The notes: generated by a model from the sequence alone, not told the origin. A stretch of DNA of 64,000 bases from an uncultured Sphingomonadaceae bacterium (GCA_947493955.1 CANLSQ010000001.1:744001-808000); one strand, 5' to 3'. Shown: positions 44,968 through 54,201, counted from the first letter of the stretch. Numbers and translations are program-made.

Positions 44968-46269
44968 CTATAGCACATATTTGGACAAGTCTGTGTCCTT
45001 CGCAACATCAGATAGCTGGCTATCGACATAGGTGGCATCCACCGCGATTGTTTCCCCTTTGTGATTTTCTGCATCGAAACTTATCTCTTCCAGCAGTTTC
45101 TCCATCACGGTCTGCAATCGGCGTGCACCGATATTCTCTACCGTTTCGTTCACATTGGCTGCAATTTGGGCAAGTTTTTCAATAGCATCTTGTGTGATGT
45201 CGATGGTGACTTCTTCGGTGCCCAAGAGCGCGACATATTGCTCAGGCAGATTGGCTTTCGTTTCTGTAAGAATGCGAACAAAGTCTTTTTCAGTTAACGC
45301 GCGAAGTTCAACTCGAATGGGAAGTCGACCTTGTAGCTCAGGCAACATGTCACTGGGTTTGGAGATAGAAAAAGCGCCGGATGCGATGAACAGGATATGA
45401 TCCGTTTTCATCGGACCGTATTTTGTCGCGACCGTCGTGCCTTCAATTAAGGGGAGGAGATCGCGTTGCACCCCCTCTCGGCTGACTGAACCACCGCGCA
45501 CATCGCTGACCGCGATTTTGTCAATTTCGTCAAGAAATACGATACCGTTGGATTCCGCGTCGGTGATCGCTGCTCGTGCAATATCATCATCGTCGAGGCG
45601 TTTGTCTGACTCTTCCTCGATCAATTTGTCCCAGGCATCGGCAACCCGCATTTTCCGTCGTTTCATCGCATTCTGGCCAAATGCCTTACCCATCATGTCA
45701 GACAGATTGATCATTCCGACCTGACCGGACATCCCCGGTATGTCCATCGGTGCACTGGGGGTATCCTCTACCTCAATCTCGATTTCGGTGTCGTTCATAT
45801 GATTATCGACCACCCGTTGGCGGAAACTTTCCCGCGTCGCTTCGCTGGCATTTTCGCCGCACAATACGTCCAGCAAACGCTTCATGGCTGCATCGCTGGC
45901 TACATCACTGACCGCCGAGCGGCGGCGTTCGCGTTCCAGCCTCACCGCTTCTTCAGCAAGATCGCGGGCAATTTGCTCTACGTCACGACCGACATAACCG
46001 ACTTCAGTAAATTTTGTGGCTTCAATCTTGATAAACGGTGCATCCGCCAGTTTTGCGAGACGCCTCGATATTTCAGTCTTGCCGCAACCCGTGGGGCCAA
46101 TCATCAGAATGTTCTTCGGCGTCACCTCTTCGCGGAGATCTGCAGGCAATTTCTGACGCCGCCAGCGGTTACGCAATGCGACTGCGACTGCGCGTTTCGC
46201 GTCTTTCTGTCCTACAATATGTTCGTCCAGAGCCTTAACGATGGCTTTTGGGGTAAGATTATCTAGCAT
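44968..46269 (-). CDS. hslU: ATP-dependent protease ATPase subunit HslU
   Basis: A 433-residue AAA+ unfoldase that feeds HslV. The starting [20 protein letters not shown], Walker [18 protein letters not shown], the GYVGRDVE pore loop, Walker [11 protein letters not shown] and the C-terminal [17 protein letters not shown] end are standard. Start at 46269 is chosen because the ORF to 46320 adds a non-conserved piece and AGG precedes the ATG. It follows hslV by 56 bases. Confidence 0.97.
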   Translation of the reverse strand: MLDNLTPKAIVKALDEHIVGQKDAKRAVAVALRNRWRRQKLPADLREEVTPKNILMIGPTGCGKTEISRRLAKLADAPFIKIEATKFTEVGYVGRDVEQIARDLAEEAVRLERERRRSAVSDVASDAAMKRLLDVLCGENASEATRESFRQRVVDNHMNDTEIEIEVEDTPSAPMDIPGMSGQVGMINLSDMMGKAFGQNAMKRRKMRVADAWDKLIEEESDKRLDDDDIARAAITDAESNGIVFLDEIDKIAVSDVRGGSVSREGVQRDLLPLIEGTTVATKYGPMKTDHILFIASGAFSISKPSDMLPELQGRLPIRVELRALTEKDFVRILTETKANLPEQYVALLGTEEVTIDITQDAIEKLAQIAANVNETVENIGARRLQTVMEKLLEEISFDAENHKGETIAVDATYVDSQLSDVAKDTDLSKYVL

Positions 46270-46325
46270 GTGAAACCTGTAATAGAATAAAAAATGGAAA
46301 TTCGTGGCTGAATGGCGCAAGTAAC

Positions 46326-46892
46326 CTAAGTAGCGCTTTTCAGTGTTTCGACCGTAAGCTGATCATTGGTATAAACACAGACTTCCGCGGCAATAGCCAT
46401 GGCTTTGCGCGCAAGCTTCTCGGCATCTTTTTCATAGTCAATCAGTGCTCTCGCAGCGGCAAGAGCAAAGTTTCCACCAGACCCTATCGCAGCAATGCCC
46501 TGCGTGGGCTCAAGGACATCGCCATTGCCGGTCAGGATCAGTGTGACCTCTTTATCTGCAACGATCATCATGGCTTCAAGGTTGCGCAGATATTTATCGG
46601 TGCGCCAGTCCTTTGCGAGTTCCACTGCCGCACGCATTAACTGACCATTGTGGCGTTCCAGTTTCGCTTCTAGGCGCTCGAATAACGTAAAGGCATCTGC
46701 AGTAGCCCCTGCAAAACCGCCTATGACTGATCCATCATGCAGTTGCCGAACTTTTTTGGCATTGGGTTTCATAACGGTTTGGCCCATGGAAACCTGGCCA
46801 TCGCCAGCGACGATCACTTTACCATTTTTGCGGACGGAGAGGATGGTGGTGCCATGCCATTGTTGCATGCCATGGTGCTGATTTTCTGTCAT
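46326..46892 (-). CDS. hslV: ATP-dependent protease proteolytic subunit HslV
   Basis: The threonine peptidase of the HslVU (ClpYQ) complex, 188 residues. The catalytic Thr follows an N-terminal propeptide-like stretch ending QQWHG, with [34 protein letters not shown] is the conserved binding region. The stretch before the Thr is about 14 residues. Upstream of hslU in the usual order. Confidence 0.96.
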   Translation of the reverse strand: MTENQHHGMQQWHGTTILSVRKNGKVIVAGDGQVSMGQTVMKPNAKKVRQLHDGSVIGGFAGATADAFTLFERLEAKLERHNGQLMRAAVELAKDWRTDKYLRNLEAMMIVADKEVTLILTGNGDVLEPTQGIAAIGSGGNFALAAARALIDYEKDAEKLARKAMAIAAEVCVYTNDQLTVETLKSAT

Positions 46893-46977
46893 AAACCGGA
46901 TATGGGAAATCTGTCGGTCAAGTGCAACCGTTTGTGCCTCAATAGCTATTTTTCATACTTACTGATACCTATTGCGC

Positions 46978-47008
46978 AAAAAAAATGGCGACCAAAAGGC
47001 CGCCATTT
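46978..47008 (-). terminator. Intrinsic terminator of the small secreted/membrane protein gene
   Basis: On minus: an AAATGGCG/CGCCATTT stem with GCC/GGT and a TTTT loop, followed by five further T residues. It begins 22 bases after the stop at 47031. Confidence 0.85.
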
Positions 47009-47030
47009 CAAAATCATTTAGCGCCTGAAC

Positions 47031-47279
47031 TCAGGGGCTTGTTGGATCGTCATCACTTCCATCAGCAGCGATGATGATACCGCCAATAACTGCGGCAGCA
47101 GCAAGAACGGCGATGATGATGCCTGATCCGCCTTCAAGTTTGCTTTCTTCATCTGCAGATGCACCAGCACGAACAGGTTGAGAAACTTTAGCCACTGGCT
47201 GTGCAGCCTGTGCGAACACAGGTGTAGCAACCAGAGATGCAGCTGCAACTGCAGCCATACCAATTTTACCGAAACGCAT
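47031..47279 (-). CDS. Small signal-peptide and single-helix membrane protein, unknown function
   Basis: About 82 residues from the ATG at 47279, which has AAGGAG 8 bases upstream. A signal peptide (MAAVAAASLVATPVFAQA) is followed by an acidic linker, a glycine-alanine-rich hydrophobic helix (IIIAVLAAAAVIGGIIIAA) and an acidic tail DGSDDDPTSP. No catalytic residues. Proteins of this design recur in sphingomonads without known function, as I recall. The terminator after it suggests a well-expressed separate transcript. Confidence 0.8.
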   Translation of the reverse strand: MRFGKIGMAAVAAASLVATPVFAQAAQPVAKVSQPVRAGASADEESKLEGGSGIIIAVLAAAAVIGGIIIAADGSDDDPTSP

Positions 47280-47540
47280 ATTTTGCTCCTTCAGGGTTTC
47301 GCATTTCACTCAATACGTAGTGCCCATTGCCATAACAATTGTTTGAAATCAACAAGGTTTATGGTTTTGATCCTTAATGTTAGTCATTGTTGCAAAGATC
47401 ACACATTCTTTGATTTCACTCCATTCTGGATAAATATTCTGCCTTGGAAGCATCCATAGGACTGTGTCATCTTAATACAAAAGGGCAGAGTGGCAATTTT
47501 CTGTTGGATTCTATGACTAACAAATTGTTAACAAGCCGGC

Positions 47541-47759
47541 ATGAAAAAGAATCTGAACCGCTCACTTGCATTGCATCACGAAGGCGTGAGGCATCCTTTT
47601 CGGCTTAGTCTGCCGCTTGAAGCTTTGTCTCTGAATGATGAGCAAATCAGTTTGGCAGAAACTGCCAAAAAGCCAAGAAAACGACTGAGTGAGGATGCAA
47701 GCCTCTTTCTTTTGAGTTTTTCGGCGTTCTTTACCGCTTTTTACCTGTTCATCTTTTGA
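47541..47759 (+). CDS. Possible small C-terminally anchored membrane protein
   Basis: 72 residues with a basic, hydrophilic N-terminal half, a KKPRKR basic patch and a C-terminal hydrophobic helix (LFLLSFSAFFTAFYLFIF). The ribosome-binding site is weak. It lies alone on plus between two minus-strand genes, and its composition looks more protein-like than its neighbours' shadow frames, but without homologues I cannot exclude a chance ORF. Confidence 0.45.
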   Translation: MKKNLNRSLALHHEGVRHPFRLSLPLEALSLNDEQISLAETAKKPRKRLSEDASLFLLSFSAFFTAFYLFIF

Positions 47760-47778
47760 ACAGTTTTTCAAGACGGCT

Positions 47779-49065
47779 TTAGTCGCAGGCGAGATGCAAT
47801 TGCTGGCCTAGCCATGCCGCGACGATGCACATTCCCGTTACCAACAACAGCTGTTCAGTGGTTGAAACACCCAACAGGCTCAGTCCCAATGCGGCCAATG
47901 CGCCTAGCACCATACATCCCGAGTTGACCACGTTGTTGGCTGCGATTGTCCTCGCAGTTTCGCTGATATCGACGGTCGTAGTCAAGAAAGCGTAAAGCGG
48001 GACAACAAACATTCCACCAAAAACCGCTACGCCGGCCAAAGTGCCAAGCAGAGCCCATGCGCCGTCGTGCATCATGAATGTGCTGAATGTATAGAGCTCG
48101 CCATTGGGTAGACCTTCCCAGCCGCGAGCGATGAAATATAGTATCAATACGAATATGCCCATCGCGATGACACTATACGGAGCGTATCGCGCAGAAACTT
48201 CGCTTTTTAGCAGGCGATTTATCAAAATGGATCCCACCGCAATACCAACCGAAAAGACCCCCAGAAAAAGGCTGGCGACTGCAGGTGTCGATGTCAGGAC
48301 ATTTTCCACCAATGGCGGAAACTGAATGATCAGCACCGACCCTATTGTCCAAAAGAAACTGATGGCCACGATTGCGAGATATAGCCTCCGAACGTGCAAG
48401 GTTGCGGAGATCAGTTTGATGGACGAACGAATAAAGTTGAAATCAATCTTTTCGATTTCTTTTTGTGGCGGCGCGCTTGGCATAAACTGCGCGCCTATAC
48501 GGCCCACCAGCGCCACCAGAAACACGGAAACTACCGCCAGTTCAACGCCATTGCCATTGCGATCGATAATGATTCCGCCCAATATTGTGCCCGCTAATAT
48601 CGCGATATAGGTCCCGGCTTCTACCAATCCCGTTCCCGCTAACACTTCATCTTTTTCAAGATGTTGGGGCAAAATCGCATATTTAATTGGTCCAAAAAAT
48701 GTCGATTGTAAGCCAAGCAGGAACAGAGCGGTCAGCATGATCGGGATTGATGGTATCAACAGACCAATGCCACCGATGACAGCGATCGCAATTTCAAGCG
48801 TTTTGACGAGCCTTGTGATCCTTGCTTTGTCATAATTGTCCGCCAGTTGCCCGGCGAGCGACGAGAACAGAAAAAAGGGCAGGATGAAAATTCCAGAAGC
48901 CAATGCATTAAACTGAAAATCCTGTGCTGGATCCTTATAGATGCCATATGTTACCAGGATAACCATTGAGAATTTGAACAAGTTATCGTTAAATGCTCCA
49001 AGCATTTGCGTGATGAAAAGCGGCCAAAAGCGGCGCTTTGCCAATAGTCGAACGGCTGATTTCAT
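47779..49065 (-). CDS. MFS transporter, lysophospholipid-transporter-like (LplT family)
   Basis: About 428 residues with 12 predicted membrane helices, starting at the ATG at 49065 (LLAKRRFWPLFITQMLGAFNDNLFKF). The ORF to 49284 adds a hydrophilic piece lying across the divergent pgsA start and is not supported. The FNDNLFKFS and QLADNYDKARITR motifs match LplT-like proteins that flip lysophospholipids inward for reacylation. The divergent pgsA gene strengthens a phospholipid role. Substrate inferred. Confidence 0.82.
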   Translation of the reverse strand: MKSAVRLLAKRRFWPLFITQMLGAFNDNLFKFSMVILVTYGIYKDPAQDFQFNALASGIFILPFFLFSSLAGQLADNYDKARITRLVKTLEIAIAVIGGIGLLIPSIPIMLTALFLLGLQSTFFGPIKYAILPQHLEKDEVLAGTGLVEAGTYIAILAGTILGGIIIDRNGNGVELAVVSVFLVALVGRIGAQFMPSAPPQKEIEKIDFNFIRSSIKLISATLHVRRLYLAIVAISFFWTIGSVLIIQFPPLVENVLTSTPAVASLFLGVFSVGIAVGSILINRLLKSEVSARYAPYSVIAMGIFVLILYFIARGWEGLPNGELYTFSTFMMHDGAWALLGTLAGVAVFGGMFVVPLYAFLTTTVDISETARTIAANNVVNSGCMVLGALAALGLSLLGVSTTEQLLLVTGMCIVAAWLGQQLHLACD

Positions 49066-49240
49066 TCTTGGAGTTTTCCTGTTGTTGAGCATTGTCAGAC
49101 AGGGGGATAGATTTGGCGGTACCCTAACGATGTTGCCCGATAGCGCAAGGCGTTGGATGCGAGAAAATTTACGCATCAATGCCGGGATCGCAACGATAGG
49201 ATTTAACTTTTGGCCAAACCTCGTTATGGCAGCGGGCAAT

Positions 49241-49792
49241 ATGTTGAATCTACCGAATATTTTGACCCTTTCCCGTATATTCACGGTGCCGTTTCTGGTC
49301 GGTTTGCTATGGTGGCCAGACTGGAAACTGGGCTATTTGCTGGCGACGGTATTGTATGGGTTGATGGCCATAACGGATTATTTTGATGGCTACCTTGCAC
49401 GATCCCAGGGCACAGTGTCCAAGCTAGGCATCTTTCTCGACCCAATTGCCGATAAGATCATGGTCGCTTCGGTCATTCTTATCCTCTGCGCAACCGGCGA
49501 CATAGAAGGTTATAACGTTATAGCGGCTCTGATTATTCTGCTTCGCGAAATTGCAGTGTCGGGATTGCGTGAATTTCTGGCAGGACTTCAAGTCAGCGTT
49601 CCGGTTTCACAGCTGGCCAAATGGAAAACCACATTTCAGCTCATTTCGCTTGGCGCTTTGATATTGTCCGGTGGGTTACCGCAGTTTGGATTTATTCTTA
49701 CCGTCGGCATATGGACACTTTGGGCTGCGGCGATATTGACGCTCATTACAGGCTGGGACTATCTACGGGTTGGTCTGAAGCATATGGATTAG
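49241..49792 (+). CDS. pgsA: CDP-diacylglycerol-glycerol-3-phosphate 3-phosphatidyltransferase
   Basis: Makes phosphatidylglycerophosphate for phosphatidylglycerol and cardiolipin. The CDP-alcohol phosphotransferase motif DG..AR....G..LD...D is present as DYFDGYLARSQGTVSKLGIF then LDPIADK. Four to five membrane helices. I chose the ATG at 49241 (MLNLPNILTLSRIFTV), giving about 183 residues, the family length; the earlier ATG at 49226 is also possible. The stop abuts the moaD start, so these are one transcript. Confidence 0.94.
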   Translation: MLNLPNILTLSRIFTVPFLVGLLWWPDWKLGYLLATVLYGLMAITDYFDGYLARSQGTVSKLGIFLDPIADKIMVASVILILCATGDIEGYNVIAALIILLREIAVSGLREFLAGLQVSVPVSQLAKWKTTFQLISLGALILSGGLPQFGFILTVGIWTLWAAAILTLITGWDYLRVGLKHMD

Positions 49793-50068
49793 ATGACCAA
49801 AGAAATGCCCAACCAGATCAACATTGTCTATTTTTCCTGGGTAAAAGAGCGGCTTGGCCGTGATCAGGAACTATTGGAGCTTCCTGAAATTGTGGAGAAT
49901 GTTGGTCAACTTGTCGAGCATCTGCAAAATTGTGATCCAGTCTATCGCGATGTATTTTCCGATCTTAAAAAGCTGCGTTTCGCTTTGGATCAGGGTTTTG
50001 TCGGGCTGGAAGCGTCATTGCGTGATGCTAAGGAACTTGCGATATTTCCACCGGTAACGGGCGGATGA
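49793..50068 (+). CDS. moaD: Molybdopterin synthase small subunit (sulfur carrier)
   Basis: A 91-residue ubiquitin-fold sulfur carrier ending in the essential Gly-Gly (FPPVTGG), which is thiocarboxylated and donates sulfur to precursor Z. The start follows the pgsA stop directly and the stop overlaps the moaE ATG by four bases (ATGA). Its presence with MoaE and a MOSC protein shows molybdenum-cofactor synthesis in this organism. Confidence 0.94.
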   Translation: MTKEMPNQINIVYFSWVKERLGRDQELLELPEIVENVGQLVEHLQNCDPVYRDVFSDLKKLRFALDQGFVGLEASLRDAKELAIFPPVTGG

Positions 50069-50508
50069 TCAGGGTATCTGTCATAGAAAGTGACTTTGAT
50101 GCCGGTGCGGAAATCAAAAACCTGTCTGCGCTCGGTGGTGGCGCCGTGACCAGCTTTGTCGGACAAGTGCGAGGCGATGGCACGCTTGATGCGCTGGAAC
50201 TTGAACATTATCCTGCCATGACCGAGAAGGCGCTACGCAAAATTGCTGATGAAGCGCTAGAAAAGTGGGATCTTCACGGGATTACTATCATCCACAGGGT
50301 AGGGCGTTTAGGCGTTGGTGAACAGATTGTTTTGGCATGCACCTGTTCCAACCACCGTCAGGCTTCGATTGAAGCCTGTTCCTACATCATGGATCAGCTC
50401 AAGACAGTTGCGCCGTTCTGGAAAAAAGAAATAAAACAGGATGGCAGCGAGAGCTGGGTCGAAGAACGTCAGTCAGACCTTGATGCCGCCAAAGGCTGGG
50501 AAAACTAG
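50065..50508 (+). CDS. moaE: Molybdopterin synthase catalytic (large) subunit
   Basis: A 147-residue MoaE that converts precursor Z to molybdopterin with thiocarboxylated MoaD. Seen: GAVTSFVGQVRGDG, LELEHYPAMTEKALRKI, HRVGRLGVGEQIVLACTCSNHRQASIEAC, APFWKKE. It overlaps moaD by 4 bases. Its stop shares the CTAG with the convergent oxyR stop. Confidence 0.96.
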   Translation: MIRVSVIESDFDAGAEIKNLSALGGGAVTSFVGQVRGDGTLDALELEHYPAMTEKALRKIADEALEKWDLHGITIIHRVGRLGVGEQIVLACTCSNHRQASIEACSYIMDQLKTVAPFWKKEIKQDGSESWVEERQSDLDAAKGWEN

Positions 50509-51428
50509 GCAGCTTTTTCTGTAACCCAGCTTTGACTCTGGCGCATGATCTCCGCCAGAAGCTTGAATTCCTCTTTGCGAGGACTGTTTTTGCGCCATAC
50601 CAAAGCGATATCACGAAATGCACGATCCGACTTGATAGGCCGTGCCAAAATATCGGTATGGGTCAGAATTCCGCTATCGATGGCCATTTTTGGAAGTAAA
50701 GTCAGACCCAACCCGTTATCGACCATTTGAACCAGGGTATGAAGTGACGTACCCATCATACGCGCGGATGCTCTGAGCTCCGGGCGATCACAGGCGGCAA
50801 GAGCATGATCTTTCAGGCAATGGCCGTCCTCCAGCAACAAGAGTCTATTTTCATCTATGATCGCTGGATCAATCACTTTGGGCGGATCGCGAGGATCATC
50901 CTTTGGAAAAGCAACAAAAATTTCATCATTGAATAGAGTTTCCGATTCAACATCACCGCATGAAAAGGGCAGGGCTAACAGAACACAGTCCACTTGCCCG
51001 TGATTGAGTGAATCACAGGCCGAATGACTGGTTTCTTCCTTGAGATAGAGTTTGAGTTCCGGCCGTTCTTTTCGCAATCTGGGGAGCAGTTTGGGCAATA
51101 GAAATGGCGCAATTGTTGGAATTACACTCATGCGGACATCACCAACAAGTGGCTGACCAGCGGAACGCGCCATGTCGGAAAGCTCTTCCGCTTCCCGCAA
51201 AATACGGTGTGATTTTTCCACCATTTGCTTGCCAAGTTCAGTAAAGCGAACCACGCGGCGTGTCCGTTCTACCAGCATTACATCAAGCAATGTCTCCAGT
51301 TCTTTAATGCCGGCTGAAAGGGTCGACTGGGTAACGTAACAAGCTTCCGCCGCCCGTCCAAAATGACCATGCTCTTCCAGTGCCACCAGATATTGCAGCT
51401 GCTTCAGTGTCGGCAGGTAGTTTGACAT
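50505..51428 (-). CDS. oxyR: Hydrogen-peroxide-inducible regulator OxyR (LysR family)
   Basis: About 307 residues. An N-terminal LysR helix-turn-helix (HFGRAAEACYVTQSTLSAGI) and an effector domain with the OxyR redox pair Cys204 and Cys213 in DGHCLKDHALAAC, with the same eight-residue spacing as the C199-C208 disulfide of E. coli. It therefore senses peroxide through disulfide formation. The start at 51428 (MSNYLPTLKQLQYL) is the usual one; the ORF from 51458 adds ten residues. It is divergent from cysE across 152 bases. Confidence 0.93.
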   Translation of the reverse strand: MSNYLPTLKQLQYLVALEEHGHFGRAAEACYVTQSTLSAGIKELETLLDVMLVERTRRVVRFTELGKQMVEKSHRILREAEELSDMARSAGQPLVGDVRMSVIPTIAPFLLPKLLPRLRKERPELKLYLKEETSHSACDSLNHGQVDCVLLALPFSCGDVESETLFNDEIFVAFPKDDPRDPPKVIDPAIIDENRLLLLEDGHCLKDHALAACDRPELRASARMMGTSLHTLVQMVDNGLGLTLLPKMAIDSGILTHTDILARPIKSDRAFRDIALVWRKNSPRKEEFKLLAEIMRQSQSWVTEKAA

Positions 51429-51580
51429 GATTTGACCCTTCGATGAATGGCTGCCCAATAATTCAAGATGATCATAAATACGAGTGCAAAAAGACCCGTT
51501 TTAAATGAGTTGCAAGAAAGGACTGGAAATATCCGATCGGGGTCCTTAGCTTATCTACTTGTAAATTGTCGGAGGAAGAC

Positions 51581-52285
51581 ATGTTTCGGGACCTTGGTGA
51601 GTATCTGGACTCCATTAAAGCGAGAGACCCCGCTCCTCGCTCCCGCTGGGAAGTGCTCCTTTATCCGGGTGTATTAGCTTTGGGTTTGCACCGGATTGCA
51701 CATTGGTTCTTCAAAGGTGAACTCTTCTTTTTTGCGCGTTTTGTGAACCATTTTTCTCGCCTTTTTACTGCTATCGATATTCATCCAGGTGCCAAGATTG
51801 GCCGACATTTGTTTATTGATCACGGTTTTTCGGTAATTGGTGAAACTGCCGAAATCGGGGACAATGTTACAATCTATCAATGCGTGACGCTTGGCGGAAC
51901 CAATCCCGCAAACGGTGTCGGTGGCAAGCGGCATCCAACCATTGAGGACGATGCCATCTTAGGATCTGGCGCACAGATACTAGGGCCCATTACGGTAGGT
52001 AAAAGATCACGTATCGGGGCCAATGCCGTGGTGACGCAGGACGTACCAGAGGGTGCGACGATGGTGGGTGTTAGGGCTCGTCCAACGCTTGTTCAAGTAG
52101 AACAATATCAGGAAGAATTCACCCCCTATGGAACTCCATGCAGTGAGGTTTTTGATCCCGCAACGCAGAAGCTTGAAATCTTGCAATGTGAAATGGAGCA
52201 GCTGCAAAAACGGATCGCCGCCTATGCAGAGGGCCGTGACAAGCCTCAGAACGATAAATCGGAAAGCAAAAGAGATAGCGCCTGA
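51581..52285 (+). CDS. cysE: Serine O-acetyltransferase
   Basis: Makes O-acetylserine for cysteine synthesis. The left-handed beta-helix hexapeptide repeats are visible from IDIHPGAKIGRHLFIDHG through VIGETAEIGDNVTIYQ to GPITVGKRSRIGANAVV, with the Gly-rich GGTNPANGVGGKRHPTI loop. About 234 residues from the ATG at 51581, chosen because GGAGG lies 5 bases upstream; the ORF from 51566 starts with TTG. It is the shorter SAT type without the N-terminal helical domain. Co-transcribed with DUF2794 (TGATG overlap). Confidence 0.94.
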   Translation: MFRDLGEYLDSIKARDPAPRSRWEVLLYPGVLALGLHRIAHWFFKGELFFFARFVNHFSRLFTAIDIHPGAKIGRHLFIDHGFSVIGETAEIGDNVTIYQCVTLGGTNPANGVGGKRHPTIEDDAILGSGAQILGPITVGKRSRIGANAVVTQDVPEGATMVGVRARPTLVQVEQYQEEFTPYGTPCSEVFDPATQKLEILQCEMEQLQKRIAAYAEGRDKPQNDKSESKRDSA

Positions 52286-52641
52286 TGCGCTCTGAAAATT
52301 CCAACGTTTCATCTTTTCCCAACAGGAAAGTGTCCTCCGTTCAGGTAGGATTTGAAAGGAAAGAAATGGAACGGATTCTCAATCTTTACGGGCGAATGGT
52401 CGCGGCAGGCCATTGGCGTGATTACGCCATGGATATGGGTAAGGACGCAGCCGTTTTTGCTGCATTTCGGCGGACATCGGAACGCCCACAGATGCGAATC
52501 GAGAAGCGTCCGGCGGATCGCAATAAACAAGGTATGTGGACGTTGCATGGCGAGCATGGGCAGATACTAAAGCGTGGCCATGAGCTTGCCGGGGTGCTTG
52601 CTCCAATGGAACGCAAATTATTGAAACTGGTCTCAGAATAA
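52285..52641 (+). CDS. DUF2794 family protein
   Basis: 118 residues of the DUF2794 family, a small alphaproteobacterial protein of unknown function, with ERILNLYGRMVAAGHWRDYA and the repeat-like MWTLHGEHGQILKRGHEL. No signal peptide and no cysteines. It starts in the cysE stop (TGATG), so translation is coupled to cysE. A role in cysteine metabolism is only positional inference. The start at 52285 gives a hydrophilic N-terminus of about 20 residues that may be extended. Confidence 0.85.
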   Translation: MRSENSNVSSFPNRKVSSVQVGFERKEMERILNLYGRMVAAGHWRDYAMDMGKDAAVFAAFRRTSERPQMRIEKRPADRNKQGMWTLHGEHGQILKRGHELAGVLAPMERKLLKLVSE

Positions 52642-52720
52642 GGCATTTTAGTCCGGAAAATTGGGAAACAATCAACTCGTAAAAAAACTGCAATAAAAAA
52701 GACGTTTTTCCGAAACCTAA

Positions 52721-52738
52721 AAATCATAGAGCCGTCAT
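52721..52738 (+). promoter_or_regulatory. Candidate Pho box upstream of the OprP-like porin gene
   Basis: Two seven-base units AAATCAT and CCGTCAT separated by four bases, 33 bases before the porin ATG. Against the CTGTCAT-N4-CTGTCAT consensus they match 4 and 6 of 7. Weaker than the pstS site; supported by the porin's place in the phosphate island. Confidence 0.45.
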
Positions 52739-52770
52739 CAATCAAGACATTGTTTGGGGATTCTGTGAAC

Positions 52771-54126
52771 ATGAATTTGAAATCTACTCTTGTAACAAGT
52801 GCCGCGATCTTGGCACTCTTGCCGAACCAGGCTATTGCGGCGCAAATATCGAGCGAGGAAGCAGCAGCGCTATTGGAGCGTCTTAATCAGCTTGAGCAAG
52901 AAGTCGTCAGCTTGCGCGCGCAGCTTGGTAGTGTTGAAACCTTGCAACAACAGCAAGGCAAGCAAGTCGCTGCGGTAGAAAAAGTCGCTCAAACCAAAGA
53001 GAAAACCAGTATCAAGTTTAAGGGCGCTCCTGAAATCAAAACCGACGACGGTTGGAGCTTCAAGCCGCGCGGTCGTATTCTCTACGATTTCAATAATCTT
53101 TCATCTGTACCATCGACAATTGATATTCCTGGCGAGGGTTTCTCAAACGAAGCACGGCGTGTTCGCTTGGGCGTGCAGGGTAAGATTCCTGGCGGTTTCG
53201 GCTATAAGCTTGAGGCCGATCTTTTGGACGGTGTTGAACTAACCGACGCCTATCTGGATTATAAAAGCGGTGGTCTAACGGTAACGGTTGGCCAGCATAA
53301 TAACTTCCAGTCATTGGAAGAAATATCGAGCAGCAACGATACCAGCTTTATTGAACGTTCTGCCTTTACCGATGCATTTGGTTTTCAGCGTAAGGTCGGT
53401 GTTTCCGCAGCTTACAAGAACGGTGATTTGTTGCTGCAAGGCGGTGTATTTACCGACAATATTGATGACCTGAGTGACGGTAATGACAGCATCAGCCTTG
53501 ATGGCAGGCTGGTGTTTGCGCCAAAACTTGGCGATGCCCAGCTTCATCTGGGTGGCTCCGTTCACTGGACGGATCTTGGAGATACCATTGATTCCGTCCG
53601 CTATCGGCAGCGCCCTTTGATCCACAGCGTGGATACGCGTTTCATCAACACTGGCAACATCTCCGCAGAAGAGCAGCTGACTTATGGTCTGGAAGCTGCT
53701 TTGATTTCCGGTCGTTTTCATGCCGCTGCCGAAACTCACTGGGCAAAGGTCAGTCGGCCCGGACTGGCTAATCCCACCTTTTTTGGCGGTTCGATAGAAG
53801 CCGGGTTGTTTCTGACCGATGACAAGCGCGAATATAAGGGCGGTGTTTTCAAAGGTGTGAAAGTTAACAATCCCGTTGGTTCGGGTGGTTCTGGTGCCTG
53901 GCAAGTAAATGTGCGCTATGACCGGCTTGATCTTACAGACGCTGGAATCATTGGCGGTACGCAAGACGGATATATGGCATCACTAATTTGGACTCCGGTC
54001 GATTATGTTCGTTTTCTGGTAAACTACGGCCATCTATCTTATGGTAATGCTCTTGGCATCGTTACTGGAGCCCCGGATGACTATTCGGTTGATGTTATCG
54101 GAGCACGGGCGCAGATTTCTTTCTAG
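52771..54126 (+). CDS. Phosphate-selective porin OprP/OprO-like outer-membrane protein
   Basis: About 451 residues: a signal peptide (TSAAILALLPNQAIA, cleavage after AIA), a coiled-coil stretch rich in Leu and Glu (EEAAALLERLNQLEQEVVS) and then a beta-barrel with alternating hydrophobic strands ending in the aromatic ARAQISF. OprP/OprO porins bring phosphate or polyphosphate across the outer membrane, trimerise, and are induced on phosphate starvation. The start at 52771 is chosen over 52750 because it begins the signal peptide. It faces the pst-pho operon. Confidence 0.88.
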   Translation: MNLKSTLVTSAAILALLPNQAIAAQISSEEAAALLERLNQLEQEVVSLRAQLGSVETLQQQQGKQVAAVEKVAQTKEKTSIKFKGAPEIKTDDGWSFKPRGRILYDFNNLSSVPSTIDIPGEGFSNEARRVRLGVQGKIPGGFGYKLEADLLDGVELTDAYLDYKSGGLTVTVGQHNNFQSLEEISSSNDTSFIERSAFTDAFGFQRKVGVSAAYKNGDLLLQGGVFTDNIDDLSDGNDSISLDGRLVFAPKLGDAQLHLGGSVHWTDLGDTIDSVRYRQRPLIHSVDTRFINTGNISAEEQLTYGLEAALISGRFHAAAETHWAKVSRPGLANPTFFGGSIEAGLFLTDDKREYKGGVFKGVKVNNPVGSGGSGAWQVNVRYDRLDLTDAGIIGGTQDGYMASLIWTPVDYVRFLVNYGHLSYGNALGIVTGAPDDYSVDVIGARAQISF

Positions 54127-54147
54127 AAACTCCAAGCAGAGCAAATG

Positions 54148-54177
54148 AAAAAGGCCGGTAACAGCCGGCCTTTTTTT
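54148..54177. terminator. Strong bidirectional terminator between the porin and phoB
   Basis: Arms AAAAAGGCCGG (54148-54158) and CCGGCC then seven T residues (54165-54177). Perfect GC-rich stem with A-run and T-run on either side, so it terminates both convergent transcripts. Confidence 0.9.
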
Positions 54178-54201
54178 ACGCTCATTGCAGAACATCCTAG
54201 T

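Noticed and set aside
47378-47522. TGTTAGTCAT and its inverse ATGACTAACA 125 bases apart
   Set aside because: A distant 10-base inverted pair in AT-rich DNA; no structure or regulator supports it.
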